NCBI RefSeq assembly: GCF_001598475.1
Contig: NZ_BCZA01000014.1
Location: 1 to 53,967 of the forward strand
Direction: 5' to 3'
Source: Pantoea agglomerans NBRC 102470
GTDB taxonomy: Bacteria > Pseudomonadota > Gammaproteobacteria > Enterobacterales > Enterobacteriaceae
Length of the DNA stretch: 53,967 bases
Of this stretch, positions 1-9,134 are shown one piece after another; position 1 is the stretch's first letter, and every line of letters starts with the position of its first letter. Made by a program: the position numbers and the translations under genes. The notes beneath the pieces were generated by a model, which saw only the letters and a list, made by a program, of their open reading frames with translations, was not told the DNA's origin and did not search any database.

Positions 1-45
1 AGGTGGGTACAGCTAAATAAGTTTGCTGTAAATCCGAGCCTGCGA

Positions 46-146
46 AGGGAACATGGTCAGATCGGAAAGTCGCTTAAGCCATCCATGGCCGCTCGGCCCA
101 CGCCGTCCCTGGCGTGGGACGCTTTCCTCTTCTGACCATGCTCCCT
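46..146 (-). repeat. Structured ~100-nt intergenic element, copy A
   Basis: A 16-bp terminal inverted repeat (46-61 with 131-146, 15 of 16 paired) closes the element. Inside, GGAAAG at 64-69 pairs with CTTTCC at 122-127, and two hairpins follow: GCC/GGC around loop ATCCAT (78-89), and an 8-bp perfect stem around loop GTCCCT (97-118). Copies B (27425-27520) and C (27773-27870) have the same plan with different stem sequences. Read on the minus strand the loops become AUGGAU and AGGGAC. Function unknown; the strand assignment follows the CsrA-like reading and is a guess. Confidence 0.7.
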
Positions 147-251
147 GCGCGTTGAGCTTATGCGCTGTGGTCAGATGCATCCGGGTTTAGATCTGTCATT
201 TGTCTGAAGCGTCCTTGTAAGTATCAGATGCGTCTGCCATACGTGAAGCGA

Positions 252-425
252 AGGGAGCATACGCCTGTAGCAAAGCATCGCGCCGCCCGGATAAAAACGC
301 CGGGAGCGTTTTTGAACAACGCAAAGCGTTGGCCCGACTACGGGCGCACCTCAGGGATGAGGTGCGTAATCGCCCGCGCTGAGGATGGCGTCTTTTGACG
401 TCTTTGCGAAAGGCGTATGCTCCCT
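252..425 (+). repeat. Structured 174-bp element with 15-bp terminal inverted repeats
   Basis: The ends are a perfect 15-bp inverted repeat (252-266 and 411-425). Between them lie consecutive hairpins: AAAAACGC/GCGTTTTT (293-313), CAACGC/GCGTTG (317-331), GCCCG/CGGGC (332-345) and an 8-bp stem with hexaloop AGGGAT (345-366). An alternative pairing CCCGG/CCGGG competes with the first hairpin. The outer arms resemble those of copy A at 46-146 (both start GCGAAGGGA). The layout could be a MITE/ERIC-like repeat or a structured RNA. GAAGC occurs at 245-249 and 426-430, a weak hint of a target duplication. No coding sequence seen. Confidence 0.6.
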
Positions 426-427
426 GA

Positions 428-453
428 AGCCCGCACAGCAGTGAGAGCGGGCT
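428..453. terminator. Hairpin, possible weak terminator
   Basis: AGCCCGC at 428-434 pairs with GCGGGCT at 447-453 around a 12-nt loop. The sequence after it (GCTTGTTAG) is only moderately T-rich. It may end a transcript entering from the left or through the 252-425 element. Confidence 0.3.
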
Positions 454-534
454 GCTTGTTAGCTAATCCTTTGATGCCAGCTCACCCTTGATTTCGCCAG
501 TTTTCAGATAAAGTTGCTTAAACAGGAGCAACAG

Positions 535-552
535 CGTCGTGAATTGCCGACA
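535..552 (+). promoter_or_regulatory. Possible third GlrR site upstream of glmZ
   Basis: CGTC-N10-GACA, one mismatch from the GlrR consensus TGTC-N10-GACA. It lies 46 bp upstream of the next clear site, in the activator zone of a sigma-54 promoter. Confidence 0.45.
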
Positions 553-597
553 AATAAGTCATTGTTATTGTTGATTTCACAGAGAGATTTGCCTTGC

Positions 598-615
598 TGT
601 CTCCATTCAGAGACA
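598..615 (+). promoter_or_regulatory. GlrR binding site 1, glmZ
   Basis: Exact TGTC-N10-GACA, the motif of the response regulator GlrR, which activates the sigma-54 promoters of glmY and, in many Enterobacterales, glmZ. It lies about 150 bp upstream of the predicted glmZ start. Confidence 0.75.
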
Positions 616-629
616 GAGAAAATGCCAGC

Positions 630-647
630 TGTCGCTGGATACCGACA
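630..647 (+). promoter_or_regulatory. GlrR binding site 2, glmZ
   Basis: Second exact TGTC-N10-GACA, 32 bp downstream of the first and about 120 bp upstream of the glmZ start. Paired sites at this distance are typical of enhancer-type activators working with sigma-54. Confidence 0.75.
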
Positions 648-732
648 TTTCCCGACAGGCCTGTTGAATGAAGCTTTGAGCTAATTCTTTAACATGCTGA
701 TTTATTGTGATTTTAAAAATAATCATAAACCT

Positions 733-746
733 GGCATGGCTTGTGC
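733..746 (+). promoter_or_regulatory. Sigma-54 promoter of glmZ
   Basis: GG at 733-734 and GC at 745-746 have the invariant 10-nt spacing of -24/-12 elements, in the context TGGCAT-N6-TGCA. The predicted start at 759 lies 13 nt past the -12 GC and coincides with the conserved 5' end of GlmZ. Confidence 0.8.
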
Positions 747-758
747 AATACTTCTGCT

Positions 759-957
759 GTAGATGCTCATTCCACCTCTTATGTCTGCTGATGCTACATA
801 AACCTGGGAATGATGCAGAGCCAATTTTAGGTACCTGTTGTCTGCCTGCCTGTATCGCGAAAGCCTTACAGGGTTAACAGACACCACGTTGAGTCAGGTA
901 CCTCCCGGTTGTCTTACCGACCTGATCTTACACCTGCCACTGGCAGGTGTTTTTTTT
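759..957 (+). ncRNA. GlmZ small regulatory RNA
   Basis: GlmZ base-pairs, with Hfq, to the glmS leader and activates synthesis of glucosamine-6-phosphate synthase; RapZ and RNase E inactivate it by cleavage. The identity rests on the 5' end (GTAGATGCTCATTCC), the GGAATGATGCAGAGCC block near 806-822, the CACGTTGAGT block near 886-895, and a terminal hairpin (CACCTGCCA/TGGCAGGTG, 931-949) followed by a run of eight T. The length of about 199 nt is close to the roughly 207 nt of E. coli GlmZ, and the position downstream of hemY is the same as in E. coli. Sigma-54 and GlrR elements precede it. I recognised it from memory of the E. coli sequence; the exact 3' end is estimated. Confidence 0.93.
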
Positions 958-990
958 GCCTGCGAAAGCGTGCTGGCAGATTGCGGGCAC

Positions 991-1016
991 AAAAAAGCCG
1001 GGCAAGCCCGGCTTTA
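991..1016 (-). terminator. Rho-independent terminator of hemY
   Basis: AAAGCCGGG at 994-1002 pairs with CCCGGCTTT at 1007-1015. On the minus strand the stem is followed by a run of T, placed just past the hemY stop. It would end the hemCDXY transcript and shield it from glmZ. Confidence 0.85.
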
Positions 1017-1034
1017 TCAGGTATGAAAAGAGGA

Positions 1035-2231
1035 TCAGGCGTTGGGATTGTTCTTCAAGGTGAGCAACAACCCTTCACGACGCATCTTCGCCGCTTCTTC
1101 CGGGCGACGCAGACGATCATAAACATCCGCCAGCCATGCATAATCAAACGCGTCAGGACGCTGTGCCAGCGCCTGCTGCAGTGCCTCAGCAGCCTGCTGC
1201 CATTCACCATGACGCATCAGCAACTGCCCCAGCGTACTGTGCAGCAGCGGTGTTGCGCCGTGTTGTTTGATTTGCTGGCGCAATACTTTCTCCAGCGCTT
1301 CCGGATTACCGCTTTTGATGCGAGGCATCAGCAGTACCAGACGATCGTCATAATGACGCTTGATGCCCTCCAGCACGATCGATTGCGCGGTGTCGTGATC
1401 GTTGCATTCAATCAAATGATCCGCCATGGCCACCTGCAGCGTCGTTTCCTGACGGGTTTTGCGGCTCAGATCGTTCCACCAGCGCTTCAGCCCATCGCTG
1501 CCCTGGTCGGCCATCGCCTGATTCATCAGACCCAGCCAGGCCTGCTGCTGTAATGCATCACGATGCAGCTCATCGCCGACCTGCGCCTTCTGCATGGCGG
1601 GCAGAATATCCAGCAATGCACTCCAGGCACCAGTACGGACATACGCCTGTTCGGCCAGGCGCAGCACTTCAGGATGACGCGGTGCCACTTCCAGCAGACG
1701 GTCAATGCTATGACGCGCAGCATGATCTTCGTTACGTGCCAGCTGAATACGTGCGCGGGCAATTTCTACCGGAATAGTGTTGCTCTCCGACAGCTCTGCA
1801 GCACGTTCAAGATGCTGATTAGCACGGATTTCATCACCACGCTGTTGCGCAGCTTCTGCTGCCAGCAGGTAGTTCGCCACCGGCACATCAGCGTGATCGG
1901 CATCTTTAGAAAGCAGTTTTTCCACCTGACGGTGATCGCCTTCTGCCAGCTTCATCAGCGCCGACTGAGTATGACGCTGGGCGCGACGGCGTTTACGTCC
2001 GGTAAACCAGCCACGGGTACGCGCGCCGGTGTGCAGCACGCGGCGCAGCAGCCATTCCACGGCCAGAATCACCAGCAGGCTGAGGATGAGGATAATGACC
2101 AGGCCGGTGACGCTGGTTTCGATATTCCAGTTATTGGTCTGAATCAGCACGTAACCCTGATGACCGGCAATCATCGGTCCCAGCACCACGCCAGCAATCA
2201 GCAGGATAAAGAGGATAAATACCTTAAGCAT
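1035..2231 (-). CDS. hemY: HemY, inner-membrane TPR protein of the heme operon
   Basis: This 398-residue protein matches the usual length of enterobacterial HemY. Two hydrophobic segments near residues 1-22 and 38-62 anchor it in the inner membrane; the remainder is helical TPR-like repeats (for example GQLLMRHGEWQQAAEALQQAL near 335-355). It is the last gene of hemCDXY, three bases after hemX, and is followed by a strong terminator. Its role is not settled: it is linked to late protoporphyrin synthesis by operon membership but is unrelated to the Gram-positive oxidase called HemY. Family assignment is secure; function is inferred. Confidence 0.95.
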   Translation of the reverse strand: MLKVFILFILLIAGVVLGPMIAGHQGYVLIQTNNWNIETSVTGLVIILILSLLVILAVEWLLRRVLHTGARTRGWFTGRKRRRAQRHTQSALMKLAEGDHRQVEKLLSKDADHADVPVANYLLAAEAAQQRGDEIRANQHLERAAELSESNTIPVEIARARIQLARNEDHAARHSIDRLLEVAPRHPEVLRLAEQAYVRTGAWSALLDILPAMQKAQVGDELHRDALQQQAWLGLMNQAMADQGSDGLKRWWNDLSRKTRQETTLQVAMADHLIECNDHDTAQSIVLEGIKRHYDDRLVLLMPRIKSGNPEALEKVLRQQIKQHGATPLLHSTLGQLLMRHGEWQQAAEALQQALAQRPDAFDYAWLADVYDRLRRPEEAAKMRREGLLLTLKNNPNA

Positions 2232-2233
2232 GC

Positions 2234-3367
2234 TTAGCCTCCCTGCTGATTAGCAGCGGCAGAAGGTTGCGCTAACAGGTTCCGGACGCGGGTCTGCATC
2301 AGCTGTTCCAGCAACGGCTGACTTTCCAGGTTATCCGGCAGATCCATATTGATGTTCTGCTGGCTCAGCTCATCCAGCTGGGCAAGGAAGGCTTTGGTAG
2401 CGGCATCATTGGTGTCGTACCAGGCGCGAACCCACGCGGACACGGTGTCGATAGATTGTTTATAAATCTCATCCTGATGACGCGGTACCGCCTGAGCAGC
2501 AATCAGCAGACGCGAGCGGATATTCTCACGCAGGTAAACATCCTGATTAGGTGCCAGCAGCGGCTGGGCGGTGTTATCGCGGCGGCGGATGGTAATAAAA
2601 TCATCCATAAAGTTATGCCAGCTTTTCACCAGATTCTGACGCCATTCGCGCACGGAACCTGACAGTTCACCGCCATCGCTGTCCATCGGCGCATCATCGC
2701 TGTCATTATCGGCCAGACGCAGATTATCAACGTTGTTCGACAACTGGTTCAGTTTGAGGATCACGCCGTCATAATCGACCTGCGTAACCGAAGAGAGGTT
2801 ACTGATATCCTGGGTCAGCGCACGACGCACATTCATGACGCTGGGATCGTTCATGTCGGCCAGGCTGGCATCGGCGCTTTTCAGCAGAGCAGCGGCGGTG
2901 GTGACATCCTGGTCGCTCCAGAGTTTGCGGCCAGCCAGTTTCACCAGATAGTCCGCCTGTGCCAGCAACCAGCTGCGCACGTCGTTGCCAGAAATCACGG
3001 CCACTTTTTCACGCAGGGTTTCCAGCTCTTTTGCTGACGCGTTCTGCTGTGTCTGGGCTGTCTGCAACGCGGTTTCAGCGCCGCTCAGTTGCTGAGTCAG
3101 CTGCTGTTTGTCGCTGCTGGCCTGCTGTTGCAACGCGCTTAATTGTTCGCTCAGCTTCTGATTGGTTTGTGCCTGTAAATCAGCCTGATGTTTCCCGTTA
3201 AGGTATAAACCCGCACCAATCGCCAGCGCAATCACAATCGCAACTGCACCCAGCACCATGCCACCATTTTTCGCATTACGCGGTGGTGTGCTGTTGCTGG
3301 AAGGAGAGCGGTCGACCGCTGGGGTGGTTTCTTCAACCATGGCGGAGGAGTCTTTTTGTTCCGTCAT
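2234..3367 (-). CDS. hemX: HemX, membrane-anchored protein of the heme operon
   Basis: The gene encodes 377 residues with an acidic, Ser/Thr-rich cytoplasmic start, one membrane segment near residues 37-56, a glutamine-rich coiled coil (about 60-120) and a conserved periplasmic domain ([20 protein letters not shown] and onward). It was once annotated as uroporphyrinogen III methyltransferase, but no methyltransferase motif is visible; it is more likely a structural partner of HemY. The start chosen is ATG at 3367 (MTEQ, as in E. coli). A GTG three codons earlier sits too close to the GGGA ribosome site. It ends just before hemY, implying co-translation. Confidence 0.93.
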   Translation of the reverse strand: MTEQKDSSAMVEETTPAVDRSPSSNSTPPRNAKNGGMVLGAVAIVIALAIGAGLYLNGKHQADLQAQTNQKLSEQLSALQQQASSDKQQLTQQLSGAETALQTAQTQQNASAKELETLREKVAVISGNDVRSWLLAQADYLVKLAGRKLWSDQDVTTAAALLKSADASLADMNDPSVMNVRRALTQDISNLSSVTQVDYDGVILKLNQLSNNVDNLRLADNDSDDAPMDSDGGELSGSVREWRQNLVKSWHNFMDDFITIRRRDNTAQPLLAPNQDVYLRENIRSRLLIAAQAVPRHQDEIYKQSIDTVSAWVRAWYDTNDAATKAFLAQLDELSQQNINMDLPDNLESQPLLEQLMQTRVRNLLAQPSAAANQQGG

Positions 3368-3392
3368 ATGTGGCACATCCCATTGTTAAAGT

Positions 3393-4121
3393 TCAGCGTA
3401 ACGCGCGCAGCAGCGCATCGTTATCGGCACCATCGGCTACCTGAATATCCTGCCAACCCAATCCTGCGGCCAGGGTAGCCAAACGTTCACTGACGACAAC
3501 CAGTCGGCAGTTGAGCAGCCATTCCTCGCGATCAACTGCGGGGAACAGCGAAAAAAGCTGTTGTAACATTTCACCGCTGGTCACCACCAGCACGGAGACA
3601 CCGCGATCGCGCCAGCGGCGTCCTTCAACGGGTCCATCATAATACTTCTGGCAGCGCTGATAACAGGCTGCAAACGACACCTCAGCACCTCGCCGGGTTA
3701 GCGTCTGAGCCAGCAACTCGCGTCCGGGATCGCCACGCAGGATCAGCGCACGTTTACCCGCAACCTGCTGAAGGGTATTCAGCCGGATCAATTCTTCACT
3801 GGTTTCATGCGCATGAGGCCAGGTCACCTGCTGTCCGCTGGCGGTATGAAACGCCAGTGCGGTGCTGCGACCAATTGCATAATAGTCCAGCTCAGCGGGC
3901 CATGCTGTGACGGTGTGTTGTGCGTAATGTATAACCTGCTGAGAAAGGATAAAAACCAGGTCGCCAGGGCGAAGTGCGGCGAGCTTTTGTGGCAGAGAGG
4001 TGAGATCAGCGCCCGGCGCAAATTCGATCAGCGGCAGGCTCCACGCCTGTTTGCCAAGGGCATGCAGGCGTGACACCAGCTCTGCCGCTGCGGGTTCCGG
4101 GCGCGTCACCAGAATGGTCAT
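3393..4121 (-). CDS. hemD: Uroporphyrinogen III synthase
   Basis: HemD closes the linear tetrapyrrole hydroxymethylbilane, inverting ring D, to give uroporphyrinogen III, the branch point to heme and siroheme. The 242 residues (about 246 in E. coli) start [19 protein letters not shown], the typical first strand and helix of the two-domain fold; the conserved VTSGEML segment is near residue 181. It is a fast-diverging family, so length and position weigh heavily. The start codon overlaps the hemC stop by four bases, so the two consecutive pathway enzymes are translationally coupled. Confidence 0.95.
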   Translation of the reverse strand: MTILVTRPEPAAAELVSRLHALGKQAWSLPLIEFAPGADLTSLPQKLAALRPGDLVFILSQQVIHYAQHTVTAWPAELDYYAIGRSTALAFHTASGQQVTWPHAHETSEELIRLNTLQQVAGKRALILRGDPGRELLAQTLTRRGAEVSFAACYQRCQKYYDGPVEGRRWRDRGVSVLVVTSGEMLQQLFSLFPAVDREEWLLNCRLVVVSERLATLAAGLGWQDIQVADGADNDALLRALR

Positions 4122-5059
4122 GCCGGCGGCTGCCCCTGGTAAACTTCCTGCAGGATTTCACGCGCGCCGCCATTCAGCAGTTCATCGGCCAGTGAAATAC
4201 CCATCTGTTCAGCCTGAGCGCGGGGACCACGGCGTTCGCCGCTGACCATGACCCGGCCATCCGGTGCGCCGACCATGCCGCGCAGCCAGAGGTCATCGCC
4301 TTCCAGCACCGCGAAACTGCCGATTGGCACCTGGCAGCCACCCTCTAAACGGGTATTCATGGCGCGCTCCGCTCTGACACAGACTTCGGTATCATCGTGA
4401 TTCAGCGCCTGCAACAGGCCAATTAAGGTGGTGTCGTCCAGACGGCATTCAATGCCGACCGCACCCTGACCCACGGCGGGCAGGGAAACTTCGGCAGGCA
4501 TCGCCTGACGAATGCGATCTTCCAGTCCCAGGCGTTTCAGCCCGGCGACAGCAAGAATAATCGCGTCATACTCTCCGGCATCAAGCTTGCCGAGGCGGGT
4601 GCCGACATTGCCTCGCAGCGAGCGGATAACCAGGTCCGGACGGCGCGCACTAATCTGGCACTGACGGCGCAGGCTGGACGTGCCGACAATGGCACCCTGT
4701 GGCAGCGCGTCAATAGAGTCATAATGATGAGAAACGAACGCATCGCGCGGATCATCGCGCTCGCAGATGGTTACCAGGCCCAGACCTTCCGGGAAATTGA
4801 CCGGCACATCCTTCATCGAGTGCACCGCCATATCGGCACGGCCATCCTGCATCGCCAGCTCAAGCTCTTTGACAAACAGCCCTTTGCCACCCACTTTTGC
4901 CAGCGGCGTATCAAGGATGATGTCACCTTTCGTGACCATAGGCACCAGCTCAACGCGCAGTCCCGGATGGGCACTCATGAGTCGTTGCTGTACATAATGT
5001 GCCTGCCATAATGCGAGCGGGCTTTGTCTTGTAGCAATTCTGAAAATTTTGTCTAACAT
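4118..5059 (-). CDS. hemC: Porphobilinogen deaminase (hydroxymethylbilane synthase)
   Basis: HemC polymerises four porphobilinogens into hydroxymethylbilane. The 313 residues equal the E. coli length. Visible landmarks are [14 protein letters not shown] at the start, Asp84 in HSMKDVP (catalytic), SSLRRQCQ near 128-135 for substrate carboxylates, and Cys242 in [10 protein letters not shown], which carries the dipyrromethane cofactor. The start MLDK at 5059 was chosen by homology; an in-frame ATG four codons upstream is possible. It is the first gene of the minus-strand hem operon, divergent from cyaA across about 315 bp. Confidence 0.97.
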   Translation of the reverse strand: MLDKIFRIATRQSPLALWQAHYVQQRLMSAHPGLRVELVPMVTKGDIILDTPLAKVGGKGLFVKELELAMQDGRADMAVHSMKDVPVNFPEGLGLVTICERDDPRDAFVSHHYDSIDALPQGAIVGTSSLRRQCQISARRPDLVIRSLRGNVGTRLGKLDAGEYDAIILAVAGLKRLGLEDRIRQAMPAEVSLPAVGQGAVGIECRLDDTTLIGLLQALNHDDTEVCVRAERAMNTRLEGGCQVPIGSFAVLEGDDLWLRGMVGAPDGRVMVSGERRGPRAQAEQMGISLADELLNGGAREILQEVYQGQPPA

Positions 5060-5374
5060 GCTGTTAACCATTTTTATCGTTCACTGAATATCCTATCATC
5101 TCTGGGTGAAGACTGTCAGTTTCAACGGATTGAAAACGGCCTGCGTGCGGTTTCAGGCCGGTTTATTAAGCCATAACGTGGGAACCAGAGCTGAAAAGGC
5201 GGGAAGCTGGTAAGAACGTGCTAAACTGTCAGGTAGCGCAACTTTCTTTACGGTCAATCTGCAGGGTGTTAGATTGATCACGTTTCCAGCAATTATCTGC
5301 CCACTTTTTTACTTTATAAGCGGCAGAGTGTGGAAACAGGGTGCTTAAACACTGGGACAATCAGGCGAAACGTC
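5060..5374. promoter_or_regulatory. hemC / cyaA divergent control region
   Basis: This 315-bp gene-free interval must hold the promoters of both transcripts. On the cyaA side a TTTACG (-35-like) and TTAGAT (-10-like) pair with about 17-bp spacing ends at the CRP site (5267-5282). No clear hemC promoter could be fixed by eye. Confidence 0.5.
5267..5282 (+). promoter_or_regulatory. CRP site in the cyaA promoter
   Basis: TGTTAGATTGATCACG matches the CRP consensus TGTGA-N6-TCACA at eight of ten positions, and is nearly identical to the site known in the E. coli cyaA promoter. It overlaps the probable -10 region, so cAMP-CRP would repress cyaA and close a feedback loop. Confidence 0.75.
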
Positions 5375-7933
5375 TTGTACCTCTACATTGAGACACTGAA
5401 ACAGAGACTGGATGCAATCAACCAGCTGCGCGTTGATCGTGCGCTGGCTGCTATGGGACCCGCTTTTCAGCGCGTCTACAGTCTGCTGCCAACCTTATTA
5501 CATTATCAACATCCGCAGATGCCGGGTTACCTTGAAGGTAGCGTTCCACATGGCATCAGCTTCTTCACGCCTGATGAAAATCAGCGTCAGCTGCTGGCCG
5601 ATCTCACCGGCGACAGCGATCTGCGTCATGCCGATGCGCCGAAAGGCGAAATGCCGATCACGGCTATCTATTCTATGGGCAGCACCTCATCTGTCGGCCA
5701 GAACAGCGTCTCGGATCTCGATATCTGGGTCTGCCATCAATCCTGGCTTGATAATGAAGAGCGTCTGAATCTGCAGCGCAAATGTACGCTGCTGCAGAAG
5801 TGGTGCGTTTCAATGGGCGTAGAGGTGAGTTTCTTTCTGATTGATGAGAACCGCTTCCGCCACAACGAAAGCGGCAGTCTGGGCGGTGAAGATTGCGGTT
5901 CAACACAACACATTTTACTGCTGGATGAGTTCTACCGTACGGCAGTTCGTATGGCGGGTAAACGCATCCTGTGGAATATGGTGCCGGGCGAAGAAGAGCA
6001 CAATTACGACGACTACGTAATGTCGCTCTACGCCAAAGGCGTGCTGACCCCTAATGAGTGGCTCGATCTTGGCGGCCTCGGCACGCTGTCGGCGGAAGAG
6101 TATTTCGGCGCCAGCCTGTGGCAGCTCTATAAAAGCATCGACTCCCCGTATAAAGCCGTACTGAAAACGCTGCTGCTGGAAGCCTACAGCTGGGAATACC
6201 CGAATACGCAGCTACTGGCGATGGATATCAAACAGCGCCTGCATGACGGTGAAATCATCTGCTTCGGGCTTGATCCTTACTGCATGATGCTGGAGCGCGT
6301 TACGCACTATCTGACCAGCGTTGACGATCAGCCGCGTCTTGATCTGGTGCGTCGCTGTTTCTACCTCAAAGTGTGTGAAAAGCTCAGCACCGAAGATCAT
6401 CAGCACCGCACCGGCTGGCGTCGCGAAATTTTATCGCAGCTGGTCAAAGAGTGGGGCTGGAACGAAGAGAAGATTGCCATTCTGGATAATCGCGCTGAGT
6501 GGAAAATCGAGCGGGTGCGCGAAGCCCATAATGAATTGCTGGATGCGATGATGCAGAGTTATCGCAATCTGATCCGCTTTGCCCGTCGCAATAACTTAAG
6601 CGTCAGCGCCAGCCCGCAGGATATCGGTGTGTTGACCCGTAAACTGTATGCTGCGTTTGAAGCGCTGCCGGGCAAAGTGACGCTGGTGAATCCGCAGATT
6701 TCGCCCGATCTCTCCGAACCCAATCTGACCTTTATTCATGTGCCGCCTGGCCGCGCCAACCGTTCCGGCTGGTATCTCTATAACCAGGCGCCGGACATGG
6801 ATTCGATTATCAGCCATCAGCCGCTGGAATATAACCGTTACCTGAACAAGCTGGTGGCGTGGGCGTGGTTCAATGGACTGCTGACCCGTAAAACCCGGCT
6901 GCATATTAAAGGCAATGAGGTTTGCGATCTGGCGCGTCTGCAGGAGCTGGTTAACGATGTTTCCAGCCACTTCCCGCTGCGTCTGCCCTCGCCGACGCCA
7001 AAAGCGCTCTATAGTCCATGCGAAATCCGGCACCTTGCGATTATTGTTAACCTTGAACACGATCCGACGGCGGCCTTCCGCAATCAGGTGGTGCACTTCG
7101 ACTTCCGTAAGCTGGATGTCTTTAGTTTTGGTCAGCAGCAGCAGTGCCTGATTGGCAGCATCGATCTGCTCTATCGCAACTCCTGGAATGAGGTGCGTAC
7201 GCTGCACTTCAGTGGCGAACAGGCGATGATCGAAGGGCTGAAAACCATTCTCGGCAAGATGCATCAGGATGCTGCACCGCCCGATACGGTGGAAGTGTTC
7301 TGCTACAGCCAGCATCTGCGCGGTCTGATTCGGACGCGGGTACAGCAGCTGGTCTCAGAATGCATTGAGCTTCGCCTCTCCAGCACACGTCAGGAGCCGG
7401 GTCGCTTTAAAGCGCTGCGTATGGCGGGTGAGACATGGGGCCTGTTCTTTGAACGCATGAGCGTTTCGGTGCAGAAGCTGGAAAACGCGGTTGAGTTTTA
7501 TGGCGCGATCTCCAACAACAAGCTGCACGGACTGTCGATCAAAGTCGAAACGAATCAGACGCCGCTGCCACCCGTGGTCAACGGTTATGCCAGCGAAGGC
7601 ATTATTCAGTTCTTCTTTGAAAACACCACCGATGAGCGCGGCTTCAATATCTACATCCTCGATGAGACCAATCGGGTTGAGGTCTATCATCACTGTGAAG
7701 GCAGTAAAGAGGAGCTGGTGCGCGATGTCAGCCGGTTCTACTCCTCATCGCACGATCGCTTTACCTATGGTTCGAGCTTTATCAACTTCAACCTGCCGCA
7801 GTTCTACCAGATTGTGAACACCGGTGAGCGATTCCAGGTGATTCCGTTCCGTAGCCAGACGCTGACGCAGCTGTGTACCTCGCAGCCTGACAACGACAAC
7901 AGCGACTATCAGCCACGCTATCAGGTGCACTGA
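5375..7933 (+). CDS. cyaA: Class I adenylate cyclase
   Basis: CyaA makes cAMP from ATP for CRP signalling. The 852 residues compare with 848 in E. coli. The N-terminal catalytic half holds the nucleotidyltransferase motif [20 protein letters not shown] (101-120), with Asp114 and Asp116 as likely metal ligands; the C-terminal half is the glucose-responsive regulatory region. The start is placed at TTG 5375 ([12 protein letters not shown]). E. coli cyaA also uses the weak TTG codon, which keeps expression low, and the 15 codons upstream to ATG 5330 look non-homologous. A CRP site lies upstream. Unlike in E. coli, no cyaY follows. Confidence 0.97.
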   Translation: MYLYIETLKQRLDAINQLRVDRALAAMGPAFQRVYSLLPTLLHYQHPQMPGYLEGSVPHGISFFTPDENQRQLLADLTGDSDLRHADAPKGEMPITAIYSMGSTSSVGQNSVSDLDIWVCHQSWLDNEERLNLQRKCTLLQKWCVSMGVEVSFFLIDENRFRHNESGSLGGEDCGSTQHILLLDEFYRTAVRMAGKRILWNMVPGEEEHNYDDYVMSLYAKGVLTPNEWLDLGGLGTLSAEEYFGASLWQLYKSIDSPYKAVLKTLLLEAYSWEYPNTQLLAMDIKQRLHDGEIICFGLDPYCMMLERVTHYLTSVDDQPRLDLVRRCFYLKVCEKLSTEDHQHRTGWRREILSQLVKEWGWNEEKIAILDNRAEWKIERVREAHNELLDAMMQSYRNLIRFARRNNLSVSASPQDIGVLTRKLYAAFEALPGKVTLVNPQISPDLSEPNLTFIHVPPGRANRSGWYLYNQAPDMDSIISHQPLEYNRYLNKLVAWAWFNGLLTRKTRLHIKGNEVCDLARLQELVNDVSSHFPLRLPSPTPKALYSPCEIRHLAIIVNLEHDPTAAFRNQVVHFDFRKLDVFSFGQQQQCLIGSIDLLYRNSWNEVRTLHFSGEQAMIEGLKTILGKMHQDAAPPDTVEVFCYSQHLRGLIRTRVQQLVSECIELRLSSTRQEPGRFKALRMAGETWGLFFERMSVSVQKLENAVEFYGAISNNKLHGLSIKVETNQTPLPPVVNGYASEGIIQFFFENTTDERGFNIYILDETNRVEVYHHCEGSKEELVRDVSRFYSSSHDRFTYGSSFINFNLPQFYQIVNTGERFQVIPFRSQTLTQLCTSQPDNDNSDYQPRYQVH

Positions 7934-8080
7934 TGCTGACGGGCTGCCTGCGCTCTGCAGGTGGCCGCTATCTTCCCGGCTTGTCACCCGCTTCACGCTA
8001 TTTGCGGGCATTTCCTGTTGCTTTTCCACCTTCAACTGCGATGATAAGCATCCAGGTAAAGGACATGAAGAGCATAAAGA

Positions 8081-8281
8081 ATGAAGAAAGTAATAAGCCT
8101 GTTGGCCATGACACTGGCAGTAATCAGCCTTGCAGGTTGTGGTCTGAAAGGACCGCTCTACTTCCCGCCGAAGGATCAGCCGAAGAAACAACAAGCCCCA
8201 ACCGACCGCCAGAAAGCGGATGCCTCTAAAGCCGATGTCGGCGGGCTGGTTACCGGCAATTCAGGCGTAAAAGCGAACTAA
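8081..8281 (+). CDS. lptM: LptM (YifL), small lipoprotein
   Basis: This 66-residue precursor has a signal peptide ending in the lipobox LAGC (Cys20), followed by [12 protein letters not shown], the conserved N-terminus of LptM. In E. coli the protein binds the LptD-LptE translocon and helps LptD fold and form its disulfides, supporting lipopolysaccharide export. The tail is polar and low in complexity. It sits 28 bp before dapF, as in E. coli. The ribosome site before ATG 8081 is weak; the signal peptide fixes the start. Confidence 0.93.
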   Translation: MKKVISLLAMTLAVISLAGCGLKGPLYFPPKDQPKKQQAPTDRQKADASKADVGGLVTGNSGVKAN

Positions 8282-8309
8282 TCTGATGGCTTATCCGGCG
8301 GAGCAAAAA

Positions 8310-9134
8310 ATGCAGTTCTCCAAAATGCACGGTCTCGGCAACGATTTTATGGTTGTGGATGCGGTGACACAAAACGTCTTCTTTTCGCCGGAATTGATCC
8401 GCCGGCTGGCCGATCGTCATCTGGGGATCGGCTTTGATCAACTGCTGATTGTTGAACCGCCATATGATCCCGATCTCGATTTCCACTATCGCATTTTCAA
8501 CGCTGACGGCAGTGAAGTCGCACAGTGCGGCAACGGTGCGCGCTGCTTTGCCCGCTTTGTTCAGCTGAAAGGGCTGACCAACAAAAGTGACATCCGGGTC
8601 AGTACGCAGAATGGCCGCATGGTGTTGACCGTCACGCCTGACGACCAGGTGCGCGTGAACATGGGCGAGCCAAACTTTGAGCCTCAGCAGGTGCCGTTTC
8701 GTGCCAACAAAGCCGAAAATCTCTATCTGCTACGTGTGGCCGAACAGACAGTGATGCTGGGTGCGGTGTCGATGGGCAACCCGCACTGCGTTATCCAGGT
8801 TGAAAGTGTCAAAACCGCGCAGGTTGAACTGCTGGGCCCGATTCTGGAGAGTCATGAACGCTTCCCGGATCGCGTCAATGTCGGTTTTATGGAGATCATC
8901 AATCCCGAACATATCCGCCTGCGCGTTTACGAACGCGGAGCGGGTGAAACGCAGGCGTGCGGCAGCGGCGCCTGTGCTGCCGTTGCCTGTGGCATTCAGC
9001 AGGGCATTCTGGCACCCAAAGTGCGTGTCGACCTGCCTGGCGGAACGCTGCACATCACCTGGAAAGGCGCCGGTCAGCCACTCTATATGACCGGGCCTGC
9101 GACACACGTCTACGATGGGTTTATTCATCTATGA
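8310..9134 (+). CDS. dapF: Diaminopimelate epimerase
   Basis: DapF converts LL- to meso-diaminopimelate, the precursor of lysine and of the murein cross-link. The 274 residues match E. coli. The two catalytic cysteines are visible: Cys73 in CGNGARC and the second in [11 protein letters not shown] near residue 217. [10 protein letters not shown] is the N-terminal signature. The start MQFSK at 8310 has GGAG at a good distance; the ATG at 8286 is eight codons upstream and not favoured. It overlaps yigA by four bases, heading a dapF-yigA-xerC-yigB operon. Confidence 0.97.
   Translation: MQFSKMHGLGNDFMVVDAVTQNVFFSPELIRRLADRHLGIGFDQLLIVEPPYDPDLDFHYRIFNADGSEVAQCGNGARCFARFVQLKGLTNKSDIRVSTQNGRMVLTVTPDDQVRVNMGEPNFEPQQVPFRANKAENLYLLRVAEQTVMLGAVSMGNPHCVIQVESVKTAQVELLGPILESHERFPDRVNVGFMEIINPEHIRLRVYERGAGETQACGSGACAAVACGIQQGILAPKVRVDLPGGTLHITWKGAGQPLYMTGPATHVYDGFIHL

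Noticed and set aside
1..758. tRNA genes or an aslA fragment left of glmZ
   Set aside because: E. coli has aslA here. I saw no tRNA cloverleaf with a TTCGA arm and no sulfatase-like frame; the stretch is made of repeat elements and glmZ control sites.
909..1553. A 214-codon plus-strand frame covering glmZ and the 3' end of hemY
   Set aside because: It starts inside the sRNA and runs antisense to hemY, whose protein is clearly conserved.
7934..8080. A cyaY remnant
   Set aside because: No frataxin-like peptide is seen in any frame of the 147 bp.
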